The notes under the pieces were generated by a model. It was not told the DNA's origin. It worked only from the letters and a program-made list of their open reading frames with translations, and did no database searches. This document shows positions 1-10,295 of a stretch of 64,000 nucleotides of DNA, one piece after another (the first letter of the stretch is position 1; each line of letters opens with the position of its first letter). The translations under genes and the position numbers were made by a program. Source of the stretch: Lepas anatifera (taxonomy: Eukaryota > Arthropoda > Thecostraca > Lepadidae); assembly GCA_034440635.1 (NCBI GenBank), contig JAOTON010001028.1, positions 434,001 through 498,000 on the forward strand, read 5' to 3'.

Positions 1-156
1 CATCCGCTGCACCTACCGGCAGGGTGAGAGCAATCTTTATTACATCTAGAAAACCTCGATTTTTCACCATTTTTTATGGGTTTGAGATTGAATTTTCTCT
101 CAATGATGTGATCGATTAGATTTTATTGACATCCCATTACCTTCTCCCACTGTTGC
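1..156. other. No gene seen
   Basis: This short AT-rich left edge lies before the first TTAA element. I see no coding pattern, repeat or known motif in it. Confidence 0.5.
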
Positions 157-1153
157 TTAACCCTCGCCCCACGGGGGCCATCGATGGGCCCCTAAGGTTT
201 TTTTCAGAATAGCAGAAAACGAAGAAACGCAGCACCGCGGTTGAGGGCTCTATCTCTCACCTCATCATTTTCCCACCATCCCTGAAAATTTTTACACCGG
301 GTCACCCAAGGTCAGGTCACCCGACGAGGTCAACAAGGTCACCTCAATTCAACTTTGAAGCTCCATAAGAGCTTTTCTTTGTCGATCAATTTGAAACTTG
401 CTACACTTCATGACCCTTCCAGGGTCTCAACGTATATCCGGGATTTTCGATTTCGTGACCTGAGGTCAGGTCACGAGACGACCTCTCCCATTGGAAAAGC
501 ATGGGGAAAAGCTGTCTCATGATATAAAAGCCACAAAAATGATCGCAAATACTCAGACTGCTCAGAACAGCGTTTTTGGACACCTTTTCACGGATCCCAG
601 GGGTCATATTTGCCTTTGACTTTTCCAAGGTCACCCAAGGTCACCAGAGGTCAAAAACAGTATTTTGGCATAACTTTTGACCTAATTAAGTGAGCGCTGA
701 AACAAACACCATCGTGTTTTTCTTGTCACTGGCTTTCATTTGATATACGGCAGGTCACTTCCGACCTTCCGTGACCTCAGGTCATATTAGGTCACGAGGT
801 GACCTCTGGAGGTCAAACCACTGGCGGGACGTCTTTATGTTCAGCATAGGGGAAAAGTCTGACAATTTCCTATCAAATATACTTAACCATATCTCAATAG
901 CTCTAATGGCATAGGAGTTATGCCCAGTTTGTTAAGCATTGCACATTTGAGTGAAAATAACCTATAGTGACCTTTCTTGACCTCTGGAGGTCAACCATTG
1001 ACCTGAGCGCTTAAACATGTGAGTAATTTCTTACTGAATTCCGCGAGCTTTCTAATACACTTCGCAGATTTGTGCTAACCCCATATTTTGGAGTTAGGGG
1101 GGCCATCGATGGCCCCCGGTGGGGCGAAGGTGGCGCCGACCCGTGGGGGTTAA
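157..1153. mobile_element. TTAA-flanked element, family A, full length
   Basis: TTAA stands at both ends (157-160 and 1150-1153). Inside each TTAA the ends read CCC, as in piggyBac-type elements; the Kolobok superfamily also uses TTAA. A palindrome centred on ATCGAT lies just inside both ends; the right one (1098-1117) is perfect over 20 bases. The body is full of TGACCT/AGGTCA words. At 997 bp with no long open frame it is a non-autonomous element. Relatives are at 10466-11487, 20527-25842 (interrupted), 49700-50126 and 63917 to the window edge. Confidence 0.75.
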
Positions 1154-1795
1154 TCCTCTCGGAGGGAAACCGAGTTAGAATCGAGTTGGTGGGCACGTAC
1201 CCCTTCCCCTAATCGAGTTAGATACTGAACCCAATTGGAAAGAAATATCACATTTTTAAGTCAATTGAAAAAAATGGGAACACTGAGCGAAAGCTAGCGA
1301 AGTGATATTACGCTAACGATCGGAAAACCATCAGGCGCTTCACTGTCTTGTAAGAGAGGCGAGCGCCACCTTTGAATAAATGCGCTGTGCGAGGGCGCCA
1401 ACTTCGAGTCGTGCAGTGGTGCCATCTTCGAGACGAGCATGTATGAAAGATTCCGAGAGCGACTTGGTCGACAGCTTTTTGACGCACAATGCTTGTGCTT
1501 TGATTAAACAGCCAACACGAGAATCTGTTCAAGCTTGGCAGCTGTACATGCAATGCAGTAACAAATAATAAGGAGCAGCATTTTTGAGCCTATCTGGTAT
1601 ACTAGAAAATTGTAGGTACAGGTAATCAGCGTTTACTTGCCTGCCTGGACGGCACAGCCATGGGACATTAAGCCTTGGCAGCCACATAAATTGATCCCGA
1701 AGAATACCACTTGATAATTGGAAAGAAAATACACTAATATATTTTGAACTACGCATAACTCTATCGGTCAATCACCTAGGTACCTAGGCACCTAC
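1154..1795. other. No gene seen
   Basis: Bases 1170-1220 resemble 4105-4145 (a GGGCACGTACCCC stretch), so a scrap of the CATAGGCGGATCC repeat family is present. The short open frames at 1308-1568 on both strands overlap each other and match nothing I recognise. Confidence 0.4.
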
Positions 1796-1951
1796 CATAG
1801 GCGTAGGAATGTCCAGAATATTGGGGGGCCAGCGGGCATTTTGAAATGTCATTTCCTTTCCAGTCAACGTCATAGGGTTAATGGTTAAGCCAATCATGAA
1901 TATTGGGGGGCCATGGCCCCCTGGCCCACCCTGTTCCTGGATCCGCCTATG
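1796..1951. mobile_element. Short hAT-like MITE
   Basis: The element starts CATAGGCGTAGGAATG and ends TTCCTGGATCCGCCTATG, so the ends are inverted copies of the CATAGGCG motif. Flanking 8-mers GCACCTAC and GTACCTAG agree at 6 of 8 bases. The flanks themselves contain tandem GGTACCTAGGCACCTA words, so the duplication is less certain than in other copies. It has no coding capacity. Confidence 0.65.
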
Positions 1952-2859
1952 GTACCTAGGCACCTACTATGCTAAGTCCTACGGTGGGAAATCCAATGGA
2001 GGGTCTGGGGGAGGACTGGACTATTCTCCGCCGCCTGCCCAATTTTCTGCATAAAAATATAATGCTTACCAACTTTTGACTGCTTTCAAATCATCCAACC
2101 ACATCAAACCACATTTTTTTGGCTTACCTAAGCATTCGCAGCTCATGCCTCTCGAGAAATTTGTGACCGTGCCGATAACTCGACACCTCTCCTTAAAAGA
2201 CATCAAAATATCAGTTAACTGTGGAACACATAGCCGATATAGGAAAAATAAATCCCATTTCGAAAACAATGTTAGAAATTTAGCATTGCGCGTCAGAACA
2301 TAACAATGTGTTACATTCGCTCCAAACTATACAATTCAGACCTGCCAACGAACGATCTGTTCTGCAGAAGACTGAAACACTCACCGAAATCCCTGTGATG
2401 TTTCCTTTGACTTGAAAAACAGCTTGGTATCCGAAATCTTGGAAATTTTCGCGATTTTTCCTTACAATGCCTGCCCTGACAGGATCCCTGCGCCATATTT
2501 GACGGTGATAGCGCAGAGTGGCGCAGAGGACAGCTGACGGCCAAACGGAAAAATATGAAATTTATTGGTTCTTCGGGATCCGCCAGCAGGAGAAATTCAT
2601 ACGCGAATTAGAGATGCCAGTTCTGAGACTGGCCATGCCGGCTGGGTCCTAGCAAGGTCGAGAAGTACGCTCCCGCTCAAAAGTAGGCTTTTATAGGCCT
2701 GAAAACCAAAATAATTTTATTATTGAATATAAGGGGTAGAGAATGTCGATGACCGACCTTCTACAAGATGTAAAAATTTGGGTCTGGCACCGGAAAAAAG
2801 ATAAAGTTTCCTCAGGCTGGGAAGCATTTGAGATGTAATTGGTGCATGAAACTACGAGT
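1952..2859. other. No gene seen
   Basis: Small open frames on both strands at 2066-2544 overlap each other and show no known domain. No repeat shared with the rest of the window was noticed here. Confidence 0.4.
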
Positions 2860-3157
2860 CATTGGCGGACGGCGGGGGGCACTCCAGCCATGGCCCCTAA
2901 AGCGCTGGAGGGGGGCCAAATTATCTTTTGGCCCCCATACGCCGGATTTTTTGAAAAAATGTGTTTACACTAGGTCTGTAGAGCAAAAAATATTCGCACC
3001 CCCCCTCCCCAGGAGAGTGAGTAATCATGTACTTGGAGAGGTAGCTTATACTAGGTCTGTCGAGCGCCCAAATTGCACGTCCCACCCCCTCCAGGAAGGA
3101 GAGGCAGAAATGGGTTTGCCCTCTCCCTTCCAAAACTGGGGTCCGCGTCTGCCCCTG
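2860..3157. mobile_element. hAT-like MITE, family D, copy 1
   Basis: Start CATTGGCGGACG, end GTCTGCCCCTG. An exact 8-bp duplication CTACGAGT sits at 2852-2859 and 3158-3165. The interior shares with the copy at 3746-4058 the words GTTTACACTAGGTCTGTAGAG and CTTGGAGAGGTAGCTTATAC. G/C runs sit near both ends. Length 298 bp, non-coding; the open frames here exist only because the repeat is rich in G and C. Confidence 0.85.
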
Positions 3158-3745
3158 CTACGAGTCACGTAAAATTCCGCGAATTTCGAATTAAATATGA
3201 GGTGCGCATGTTCAATGCGTCAACTATCATAAATCAATGTTATTTCCCTGTCCCGGAGAACTAGTTCGTTCCGGCACGGGACGCCAGGACCAAAAGTGGT
3301 ATGTAATACCGTCTAGTTAACAGGCATAACTACGCGTCGAACTACGTGTCAGAGATGACAATTATAATTCAGCGGCGGATCATTAGGGTTCCAGGACACT
3401 ACCACCCAAGGTGCCTTTTCCCGCATTGCGCTGCTTTTTGTTTGTGTTTTCGGCGAGTGGGTATTTGACGAGCCTTGTCAGGAAGAGATTTGACTGGATG
3501 AGGATTTGACTGGATGAGCGTCGTTTTGTGGGAAAGAGCAGCCAAATAGCCAAACAGGACTCCGGCTTACAAGGAGGTCATCAATGAAGGTGCCAAAATA
3601 ACACAGCAGAAACATTATTATTCACAGTGAAGACGTCAATAGATAGCACCGGAAAACAGGGTGTTTCTAAAAACTGCATGCACTCTAAAGGTAGAGGAGT
3701 GACACATCTCTCTTTAAAGTGTAAGTAGTTTTACACCTTTCAGGT
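3158..3745. other. No gene seen
   Basis: Apparently single-copy sequence between two copies of the same MITE. It contains a short local repeat (GACTGGATGAGGATTTGACTGGATGAG at about 3491-3517). No open frame is worth calling. Confidence 0.4.
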
Positions 3746-4058
3746 CATTGGCGGACGCAATGGGGGCATCACGGCCATGCCCCCTTTAAAGCGCTGGAGG
3801 GGGCCAAACCATCTCTAGCCCCCCAAACGCTGGAAATTTTTTGGAAAAAGGTGTTTACACAAGGTCTGTAGAGAAAAAATGCTCCCCCTTCCTTCCCTCC
3901 CCCCAGGAGAGCGATAATGTACTTGGAGAGGTAGCTTATACTAGGTCTGTCGAGCACCCAAATTGCACGTCCCACCCCCCCCCTCTCCCCAGGAGGAGAG
4001 GCAGACATTGGTTTGCCCCCGCCCCCCTCCCCCCAACTCGGGTCTGGGTCTGCCTCTG
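3746..4058. mobile_element. hAT-like MITE, family D, copy 2
   Basis: Same family and orientation as 2860-3157. Start CATTGGCGGACG, end GTCTGCCTCTG. The flanking 8-mers TTTCAGGT (3738-3745) and TTCCAGGT (4059-4066) agree at 7 of 8 bases, so this is an independent insertion and not a segmental duplication. Length 313 bp. Confidence 0.85.
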
Positions 4059-4088
4059 TTCCAGGTGTTCCTCCAAACCCAAAGAGGA

Positions 4089-4325
4089 CATGAGTGCATC
4101 CAGGGGGCATGGTGGGCACGTACCCCATTCCCCCAATCGAGCATCGGCACCCCCTGAAATGGCCTTGGTGTCACCCTGAAACGTCACTTGCCTCCATCCC
4201 CTTCCCCAAATGCGAATATCGGCACCCCAAAAGATTTATCACCCCTTGATAGGCTGCACCGCCCAAAAGTGGCACCTTTCTGATCCAAATGGCGCCGATC
4301 CCACCGCTCTCACTTGCCCCCATCC
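4089..4325 (-). mobile_element. Degraded CATAGGCGGATCC-family MITE
   Basis: Read on the minus strand, this shares the order of blocks of the family members at 8940-9214 and 33700-33980: a CACTTTTG block, a CTATCA block, a GCCGATNTTCGCAT block, CCATTTCAGGGGGTGCC and CCCCCTGGAT. The ends are mutated and no target duplication was found. It lies just outside the family D copy and abuts the TTAA element at 4336. Confidence 0.55.
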
Positions 4326-4335
4326 GAAATCCATA

Positions 4336-5247
4336 TTAACAGGCGCACTGGAAGGGGAGGCCTGAGCCCCCACCTGTTTTTCGAGGTGGCCGGAGAACCG
4401 CTTGTAGCCGAAAAACGAAACGTGGCCACATTTAACAGAATTTAATAGGACGTCGATTGGTGAAGACTTTTGAAAATTGGCCGAAAATTTTTTGACTTAA
4501 AGGCTTTCAAGTCAGACCTGCATTTTGAGATCGCCGTAAACGTGCGGTCGGACCAGTTAGCTTGCATTGAAGACCGAGTGGTGACGTCATAACGTCATAT
4601 AAGCGAGACTATATGTCAAGGTCACTTCACATGAAAGTCAAGGTCAAGGTCAAGGTCACAGGTCAGGTCATATCTGCACTTTCAAGGTCACTGACCACTG
4701 TGCGTCCGGCCAAATGACGTTACCCCGTCTGACATATATTATGCTATGACGTCATCGGTAGGGCACCCCAATACAAAGGTAAAGGTCAAGGTCAAGGTCA
4801 AGGTCACTGGGAAAGGTCAATCCTCATTTCCCGCCAAACAGTGGCTACAGTGTTAGTCAAAGTGTAAATAATAAGTAGTATACCATATGGTGACCTTAAA
4901 GGTCAATGACCTTGAATGACCTTGACCCAAAAGTTGTGGGAAAACCTCTTTGAGACCTCTTCTCTATGAACCTTGTCCGTCTTTAGCTTATTCCCGCCAT
5001 TTTCCTGCATAATCACAGCATTTACCAATCGATCCCAGCATGACCAATATTTGACATTTACGACCTTGTTTGACCTTGAAGATATTGACCTAGGTCAATG
5101 AAAATTGGTCATCAAGTAGATCACCATAGCCCCCACCCACCTACTAGTGGCGTTTTTCTAACCCTCTTAGTTTCCGAGATCTTAGGGGGCCTACCAGGCC
5201 CCCTCCAGTGCGCGTTAGTGCCAGACCCCCTCCAGTGCGGGTATTAA
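4336..5247 (+). mobile_element. TTAA-flanked element, family C, full length
   Basis: TTAA at 4336-4339 and 5244-5247. The left end reads TTAACAGGCGCACTGGA. The right end carries the terminal block twice (CCCCCTCCAGTGCG at about 5199 and 5226), and the sister at 23126-24332 shows the same doubled end. The interior holds long direct runs of AAGGTC (4660-4690 and 4783-4826) and the word ATATATTATGCTATGACGTCA used below as an empty site. About 912 bp, non-coding. Confidence 0.75.
4620..4830. repeat. Tandem AGGTCA half-site runs
   Basis: Two clusters of head-to-tail AAGGTC hexamers lie at about 4646-4690 and 4778-4826. They create repeated TCAAGGTCA words. TCAAGGTCA is the monomer site of FTZ-F1/ERR-type nuclear receptors, and spaced AGGTCA pairs are receptor-dimer sites. 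That the sites are bound is inference; the runs themselves are plain in the sequence. Confidence 0.7.
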
Positions 5248-5515
5248 TGCAGTATGTATCTAAACTTGGAGGAAAGGGGCGTGCGTTCCGACGAAAGGAA
5301 GCGGAGCCAGAGTCGAGAGGTAAACATATCCAGTTTTTTTCCTTGACATTTATCAGTACGTACAATAAGTCATATAGAAAGGTATTTACACATTTCCATC
5401 ATAATGGCTATCATATCGGACGGAAATACTTGCCATGGATAATTTTGAGAGCTTTTGAAGTTCGGATGATGCAAAATATTGCAAAAATTTGCAAATTATT
5501 ATGTTGCGGTCAGCA
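5248..5515. other. No gene seen
   Basis: A short spacer between two family C TTAA elements. A 147-codon open frame (5208-5651) runs across the boundary of both elements and is therefore not credible as a gene. Confidence 0.4.
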
Positions 5516-5726
5516 CGCGCACTGGAGAGGAGGCATTGAACCCCTTCCCCTCACCTATATTTTTTCGAGGTGGCCGGAGAAAGGTTCGCAGCCAAAAAAT
5601 GGTGCTTGGCTACATTTGAGAGAATTTTATGGCACATCGACTGGTGAATGAGTTTTCAGAATCGGTTAATATTGTTTGAAATGTTTATTTTCAAAATCGG
5701 ATAAATAATTTGAGATCGCTACAATC

Positions 5727-5918
5727 CAGGGCATATTTTAAGGAATTGGGACTGGTGGGCATTCGGCTAAAGGGCACAAATTCCCACTAAAGGGCACTCC
5801 TACAGCATCAAATGACTGGTGACCGGTGGGCACTGGGCCGTCAGGGCCGTTCACTGGTGGGCTAGCATGGGGACTGTGGGCAAAATGCCCACGACTTTGT
5901 AGCTTAAAATATGCCCTG
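5727..5918. mobile_element. hAT-like MITE nested in TTAA element
   Basis: Ends CAGGGCATATTTTAAG and CTTAAAATATGCCCTG are near-perfect inverted repeats. The flanking 8-mers CTACAATC and CAACAATC agree at 7 of 8. The uninterrupted sequence is seen in the sister element near 4530-4550. The interior repeats GGTGGGC and GGGCAC words. A relative begins at 12251. Confidence 0.85.
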
Positions 5919-6296
5919 CAACAATCGCACGGTTGCGCCAGTTACCTGCATTGCAGACCGGGTGGTGGGGTAATAACGTCATGTTCCTAATTAGCATTAT
6001 ATGACAAGGCTACCACACATTACGGTCAAAGTCAAAAGTCGCAGGGACAAGTTCAAAGATCACGGAGAGGTATATGAACATTTTCAGTGCTTTTCAACCC
6101 CAGTGCTTCTGGCCAGATGGCGTAACCCAGTATGACGTATATTATGTTGTGACGTGATATTCAAGGATACCCAATGATGATTTCAAGGTCACAGGCCAAG
6201 GTCAAAGATTATAGCTAAATCCTCATGTTTTGCCCAAAAATTTCTAAACCGCCAGTTATACGGAATATACCATATTGTGACCTGAGAGATCAATTA

Positions 6297-7238
6297 GGGA
6301 GACCGGGGCAAAACGGACACCCTAAGTGTTTTTCTAACATAGCAACCTCAATAGTGGGCCAAAAATTCTGAGCTATACCTACACCCTGACGTAGCCTAAT
6401 GAATTGTGTCTCTAATGTAAGGGTATCAACTTGAAAAATTAATTCGGAAAAACATGGCAGTAACATATATCTGCTAATGATTTTTTGTCCGTTTTGCCCC
6501 AACCCTGGGCCATAATGGTTTTCAGGAAGGGGCAAAACGGACAGTATGACCTGCTGTCACTGGACTCTGCCCGAGCACCCCCAAAAATATATAAATCCAC
6601 ATCCCTGGCAGCCTGGGTAATATGGCGAAAAACATCATGTTTTCGTTAAAGCGTCAACATCTTATAACTCAGTTAAAATTTTAACTTGCTTTCATTTTGG
6701 CACAAGACTGCCCCAACCCTAGACCCGCCCCTGCCTTCTTTTCTCGCTGTTTCTTTGACCTTACAACTATAACAAACTACATAGCAAATTATCCTAGGTG
6801 ATTGGGGTAAACGGGACCATCAGACCATTTTACACCATTGATCCATTTTGCCCCTTCCGTTTTGCCCCACAGCTACTCCGATTCAAGTTTTTACGTGTCG
6901 GAAAAAATAGCAAGCTTTGAGATTTGAAATTACCCTTACCCTAAGCCTACACAGCCACTTACTCAGACATATCACCATCAGAACTGACCTCAGTTGGGCA
7001 CTGGAAAAAAACGAAGATTCAAAATTGGTAAATCTAGTAATACTTACAGGAAAATCCTCTACAGCCAGCCCGCGTCGAACTGATGCCGCTAACTGACGAT
7101 ATAGGTACACGCTATACTCTTGACGTCCTTTGTCTAAAGCAGAAGTTCCTCTTCTAAAATCTAGATAGAAACACCAGCAATATACCAAAATAGCTAAAGT
7201 CTGTTTTGCCCCAACGTCCGTTTTGCCCTGGTCTCCCC
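6297..7238. mobile_element. TA-flanked DNA transposon remnant
   Basis: The ends GGGAGACCGGGGCAAAACGG and, inverted, GGGGAGACCAGGGCAAAACGG are flanked by TA (6295-6296, 7239-7240). Removal restores the sister sequence at about 4895-4920 (AGGTCAATGACCTTGAATGACC), so this is an insertion into the TTAA element. GGGGCAAAACGGAC blocks recur inside both ends. A TA duplication is typical of Tc1/mariner/IS630-type elements. 942 bp, and no intact transposase frame is visible. Confidence 0.75.
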
Positions 7239-7480
7239 TACCTTGAATGACCATGGCCCCAGAATTTCAGAGATTATTAAAGCGGACATTCCTTCCATGA
7301 CCTTAGTTCGCTTTCGGCATTCACCGACTTTTTCCGCATAATCACGTCATTTCCCAAAAGGTTAATAGCATGGCTCGGATTTGACCTTCATGACCTTATT
7401 CGAACTTGGAGATATTTACTTAGGTCAATGGAAGTTGGCTTCAATGGCAAAATGACCTCCGTATTCACAGGCTCGATTGG

Positions 7481-8245
7481 CGTGTTGAGGAAAGAATTAT
7501 GTCCTAACTGGACATCAGTTTTCACTGCACCCTATTTTACGCCGATGGCTCAGCTTATTAAATCAATACCATGAATGGAAGTGTCCTGAGGAAATAAATA
7601 TACTTACGTTTAGCCCTGCCTCTGAACCTTGGAAGCGTTGCCATGCTTGCTGCTCTGGCCAGCCTTTTCTTGAACCGAAACGAAAATAACCGACCAGGCT
7701 TGACGAAAAGTGGAACATCCAGTGGTGCATCGCCAAATTTATCGTCGTTCTCACATGCGCCTTCTTTTTCTTCCCACGTCTTTTCCATGTTCCTTTTCTT
7801 ACCACGCAATCCAAAACTTGAATGTTGAACCAGCAAGCAAAAGAAACACAGTATGTACGTTTTATAAGCCTATATTCCTTAAGCAAGAACCGAATGGCTG
7901 TAAAGCACAACTGTACGCTGTCGCAACGAATGCTTCCTTGGAGCGAGTGCGCCTGTTCGACAGGATCGCGACATCCGATACTGGGTGGAGCGGCTCAGCT
8001 CGACTTACATTCAGACCCGTGCACCGAGCCTCTCCAGTCGCCTGGCCACAAAAATAGCAGCACCCTAAATTCAATGCAGCTAGATACAGAGCCCTTCAGC
8101 CTCAAACAGCCCATTGCGCTGGGATAATTGTGTTCCATAGAACTTTGGACTGCTGACGAGATGGCCCAGCGGATCCCGGGTTTGGGAGCTAACAATAGCG
8201 TGGAACTCAAGCACTTGTTCTGTTTCCATGCAGTGTGTCGAACTA
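7481..8245. other. No gene seen
   Basis: Overlapping open frames on both strands (7558-8127) show no recognisable domain. I saw no TE termini and would leave this unassigned. Confidence 0.35.
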
Positions 8246-8525
8246 CATTGGCAGATTCAGGATTTCTGACCGGGGGAGGGGGCACATGGTCCAAAAGGTG
8301 CGTCGTCCGGACCACGGAAGAGGGGGTGCCAAAACCTGTCAAGTGGGCATCAAATCCTATCGCGAGGCGCCGATACTCGCATCCTGGGGAGGGGGATGGG
8401 AAGTGGCATTTCAATTTCAGGGGAAGCCATCGACCTAAAGGGAGGCACCATGTCCATTTTCGGGTAGCGCCAAGGATCAATCAGGGGGAAAGTGCTACCA
8501 CTTGCCACCTATGGATCCGCATGTA
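8246..8525 (+). mobile_element. CATAGGCGGATCC-family MITE
   Basis: Start CATTGGCAGATTCAGG, end CTATGGATCCGCATGTA. The flanking 8-mers TCGAACTA (8238-8245) and TGGAACTA (8526-8533) agree at 7 of 8. The interior has the family order of blocks: AACCTGTCAAGTGGGC, CGCCGATACTCGCATCCTGG, then a GACCTAAAGG block. The 165-codon frame across it is a by-product of the G-rich repeat. Confidence 0.75.
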
Positions 8526-8939
8526 TGGAACTAATTCGAGCACAAACCGTCTGGACTACGTAGGGAGACGAGAGCAAAGAAAACAACGAAAAAGAATGAA
8601 AGTTTTCATGCAATTTAGGCAATGATTCCCAAACTATGATTCATGAGGTATGATTCATTGGGGGTATTTCGGGTCCCGGAGTAATTTTGCGGGTATTGCA
8701 AGGTTCTGTGAATTTGAAGAAGGTATAAATGTTAAGCTAAGACAGCTGTTAAACAGCTCCCATTGAATGGAGACTGACAGGCTCATGGAACACTACATTA
8801 AATACACTTTCCGAGACCACGATACATTTTGAAAGATGAAGATCTTGCCAGAAGAACAAAAGTCTTCCTAGCTCCAGCACACAACTCTCAGGACTGAAAT
8901 GTCAGAAAACTTCAATTGACTACCAGTCTTCTTGAGACG
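8526..8939. other. No gene seen
   Basis: Sequence between two copies of the same MITE family. I found nothing to annotate. Confidence 0.4.
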
Positions 8940-9214
8940 CATAGGCGGATCCATGATTGCTGAGCGGGGGAGGGGCGCCTTCCGGGGGGAGGGGCGCCAA
9001 CCGGACCAGGGGGCGCCACTTTTGACAGGAAAAAGCTATCAGGTGGGCGCGAAATCCTATCCGAGGGCGCCGATTTTCGAATCCTAGGGGGGGGTGGGAA
9101 GCGACATTTCAGGGGGCGCCATCGAACTTTCAAGGGGGCGCCGTGACCATTTCAGGGGGTGCCGAGGGTCGATCGGGGGCACCTGCCCCCCTTTGACCCC
9201 TGGATCCGCCTATG
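8940..9214 (+). mobile_element. CATAGGCGGATCC-family MITE, best copy
   Basis: Termini CATAGGCGGATCCA and TGGATCCGCCTATG are exact inverted copies. The target duplication is TTGAGACG / TTGAGCCG (7 of 8). The interior is built of GGGGCGCC words. At 275 bp this is the clearest copy of the family; others are at 4089, 8246, 10296, 19145, 33700 and 45880. Confidence 0.88.
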
Positions 9215-9529
9215 TTGAGCCGTGCCATGAAAAAAGCTGGTGCAATGCCGACAAAACAGAGATATCTTCTGTAAGCTAACTTGTTGAAGACGTCACTAAA
9301 AAGAGCACGGAGAAACTATGGGATTGGGAGCCTAAAAATTGTTTCGGTATGCCTAACTGACAATAAATCTAACTATTGAGAAATTGTGAAAAAAGAATAA
9401 TTGTGTAAGCCCTATCTTCGTTTATACTGGGAAAAGGAGCCCTCCACACAGTGTGGGTAGGTGCAAGCAAGCAATTTCTAAGTAAATAATCCTGCGTTCA
9501 AAAGTGGGGATAAACATATTCATTTTTGA
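9215..9529. other. No gene seen
   Basis: Apparently single-copy sequence between a MITE and a TTAA-element fragment. Confidence 0.4.
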
Positions 9530-10010
9530 GGGCAAGGTCAGGCAGTCCTCTGACTGTTGAGAACGGAGAATTATGTCGTGAGGGCTGGAAACCGATGGAA
9601 TATGGACGATTTGGAGAACAGGAAGGTCATCTAAGTCGTATCTACAGGAATAAAGTTATTTTTCGGTCAATCCCCGTTTTCTACGTGCAATTCCAGCAGA
9701 GAGGTCATGACCCGTATCTGACCCTAGTTCATTGATATAGCAAATCAGGTTACCATAACTTTTGGTACTGGATTGACCCATTATTACGCGATATGAATAT
9801 CAGAGCAATGCATTTGAACTTATTCTAACGGTGCCGCTAGAAAATTTTGCAGGTGGGGTCATTGGATCCCGCCTGATGCCCTGACCTGAGATGACCCAAA
9901 CCTAAATTTTCGGAAAAAGTGCAGAAATAAAAAAGACGAGGTGTGCCAAGTACCTATGGAGGCGCTTCGTGCCGCCGTTTCTTGGTGCCGCCGAAAAAAA
10001 ACACGAAGAG
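9530..10010. mobile_element. TTAA family A fragment
   Basis: The block around 9655-9730 (CCGTTTTC, AGAGGTCATGACCCGTATCTGACC) and the block around 9880-10000 (ATGACCCAAACC, GTGTGCCAAGTACCTATGGAGGCGC) match the interior of the intact element at 11090-11410 in the same order. Both termini are missing, so this is an old, trimmed copy. Confidence 0.55.
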
Positions 10011-10295
10011 ATGTTAAATCACCATTGGGTAAGTGTTACAACACGATCAATTCTTAGCTGAAGGCGACGAGTGACCCAGCTCTTGACAGGCATGGTGTAA
10101 CCCAGTCTTTACTCACTGTTGGCAAAATTGGGGGGACCCTGCCCCATTGAATAAGAAATTTGAACACTTACACTATGGCATTGACTATAAAGAAATGGGT
10201 TTAAAAGCGCATAGTACCCCTGCCCCCTTAAATTCGAACGTTCCGCCGTCACTGACTTTACGTACCTATCTCATTACTTACAACAAATGTATTCG

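Larger units (their letters stand above)
5516..7480 (+). mobile_element. TTAA family C element, interrupted twice, right end lost
   Basis: The left end GCGCACTGGAGAGGAGG and the following TTTTTCGAGGTGGCCGGAGAA block match 4341-4400. Alignment to 4336-5247 continues on both sides of two insertions (5727-5918 and 6297-7238) and then fades near 7480, so the right terminus is missing or decayed. Removing the two insertions leaves about 830 bp, close to the full sister copy. Confidence 0.65.

Noticed and set aside
5208..5651. 147-codon gene
   Set aside because: It spans the ends of two separate transposon copies.
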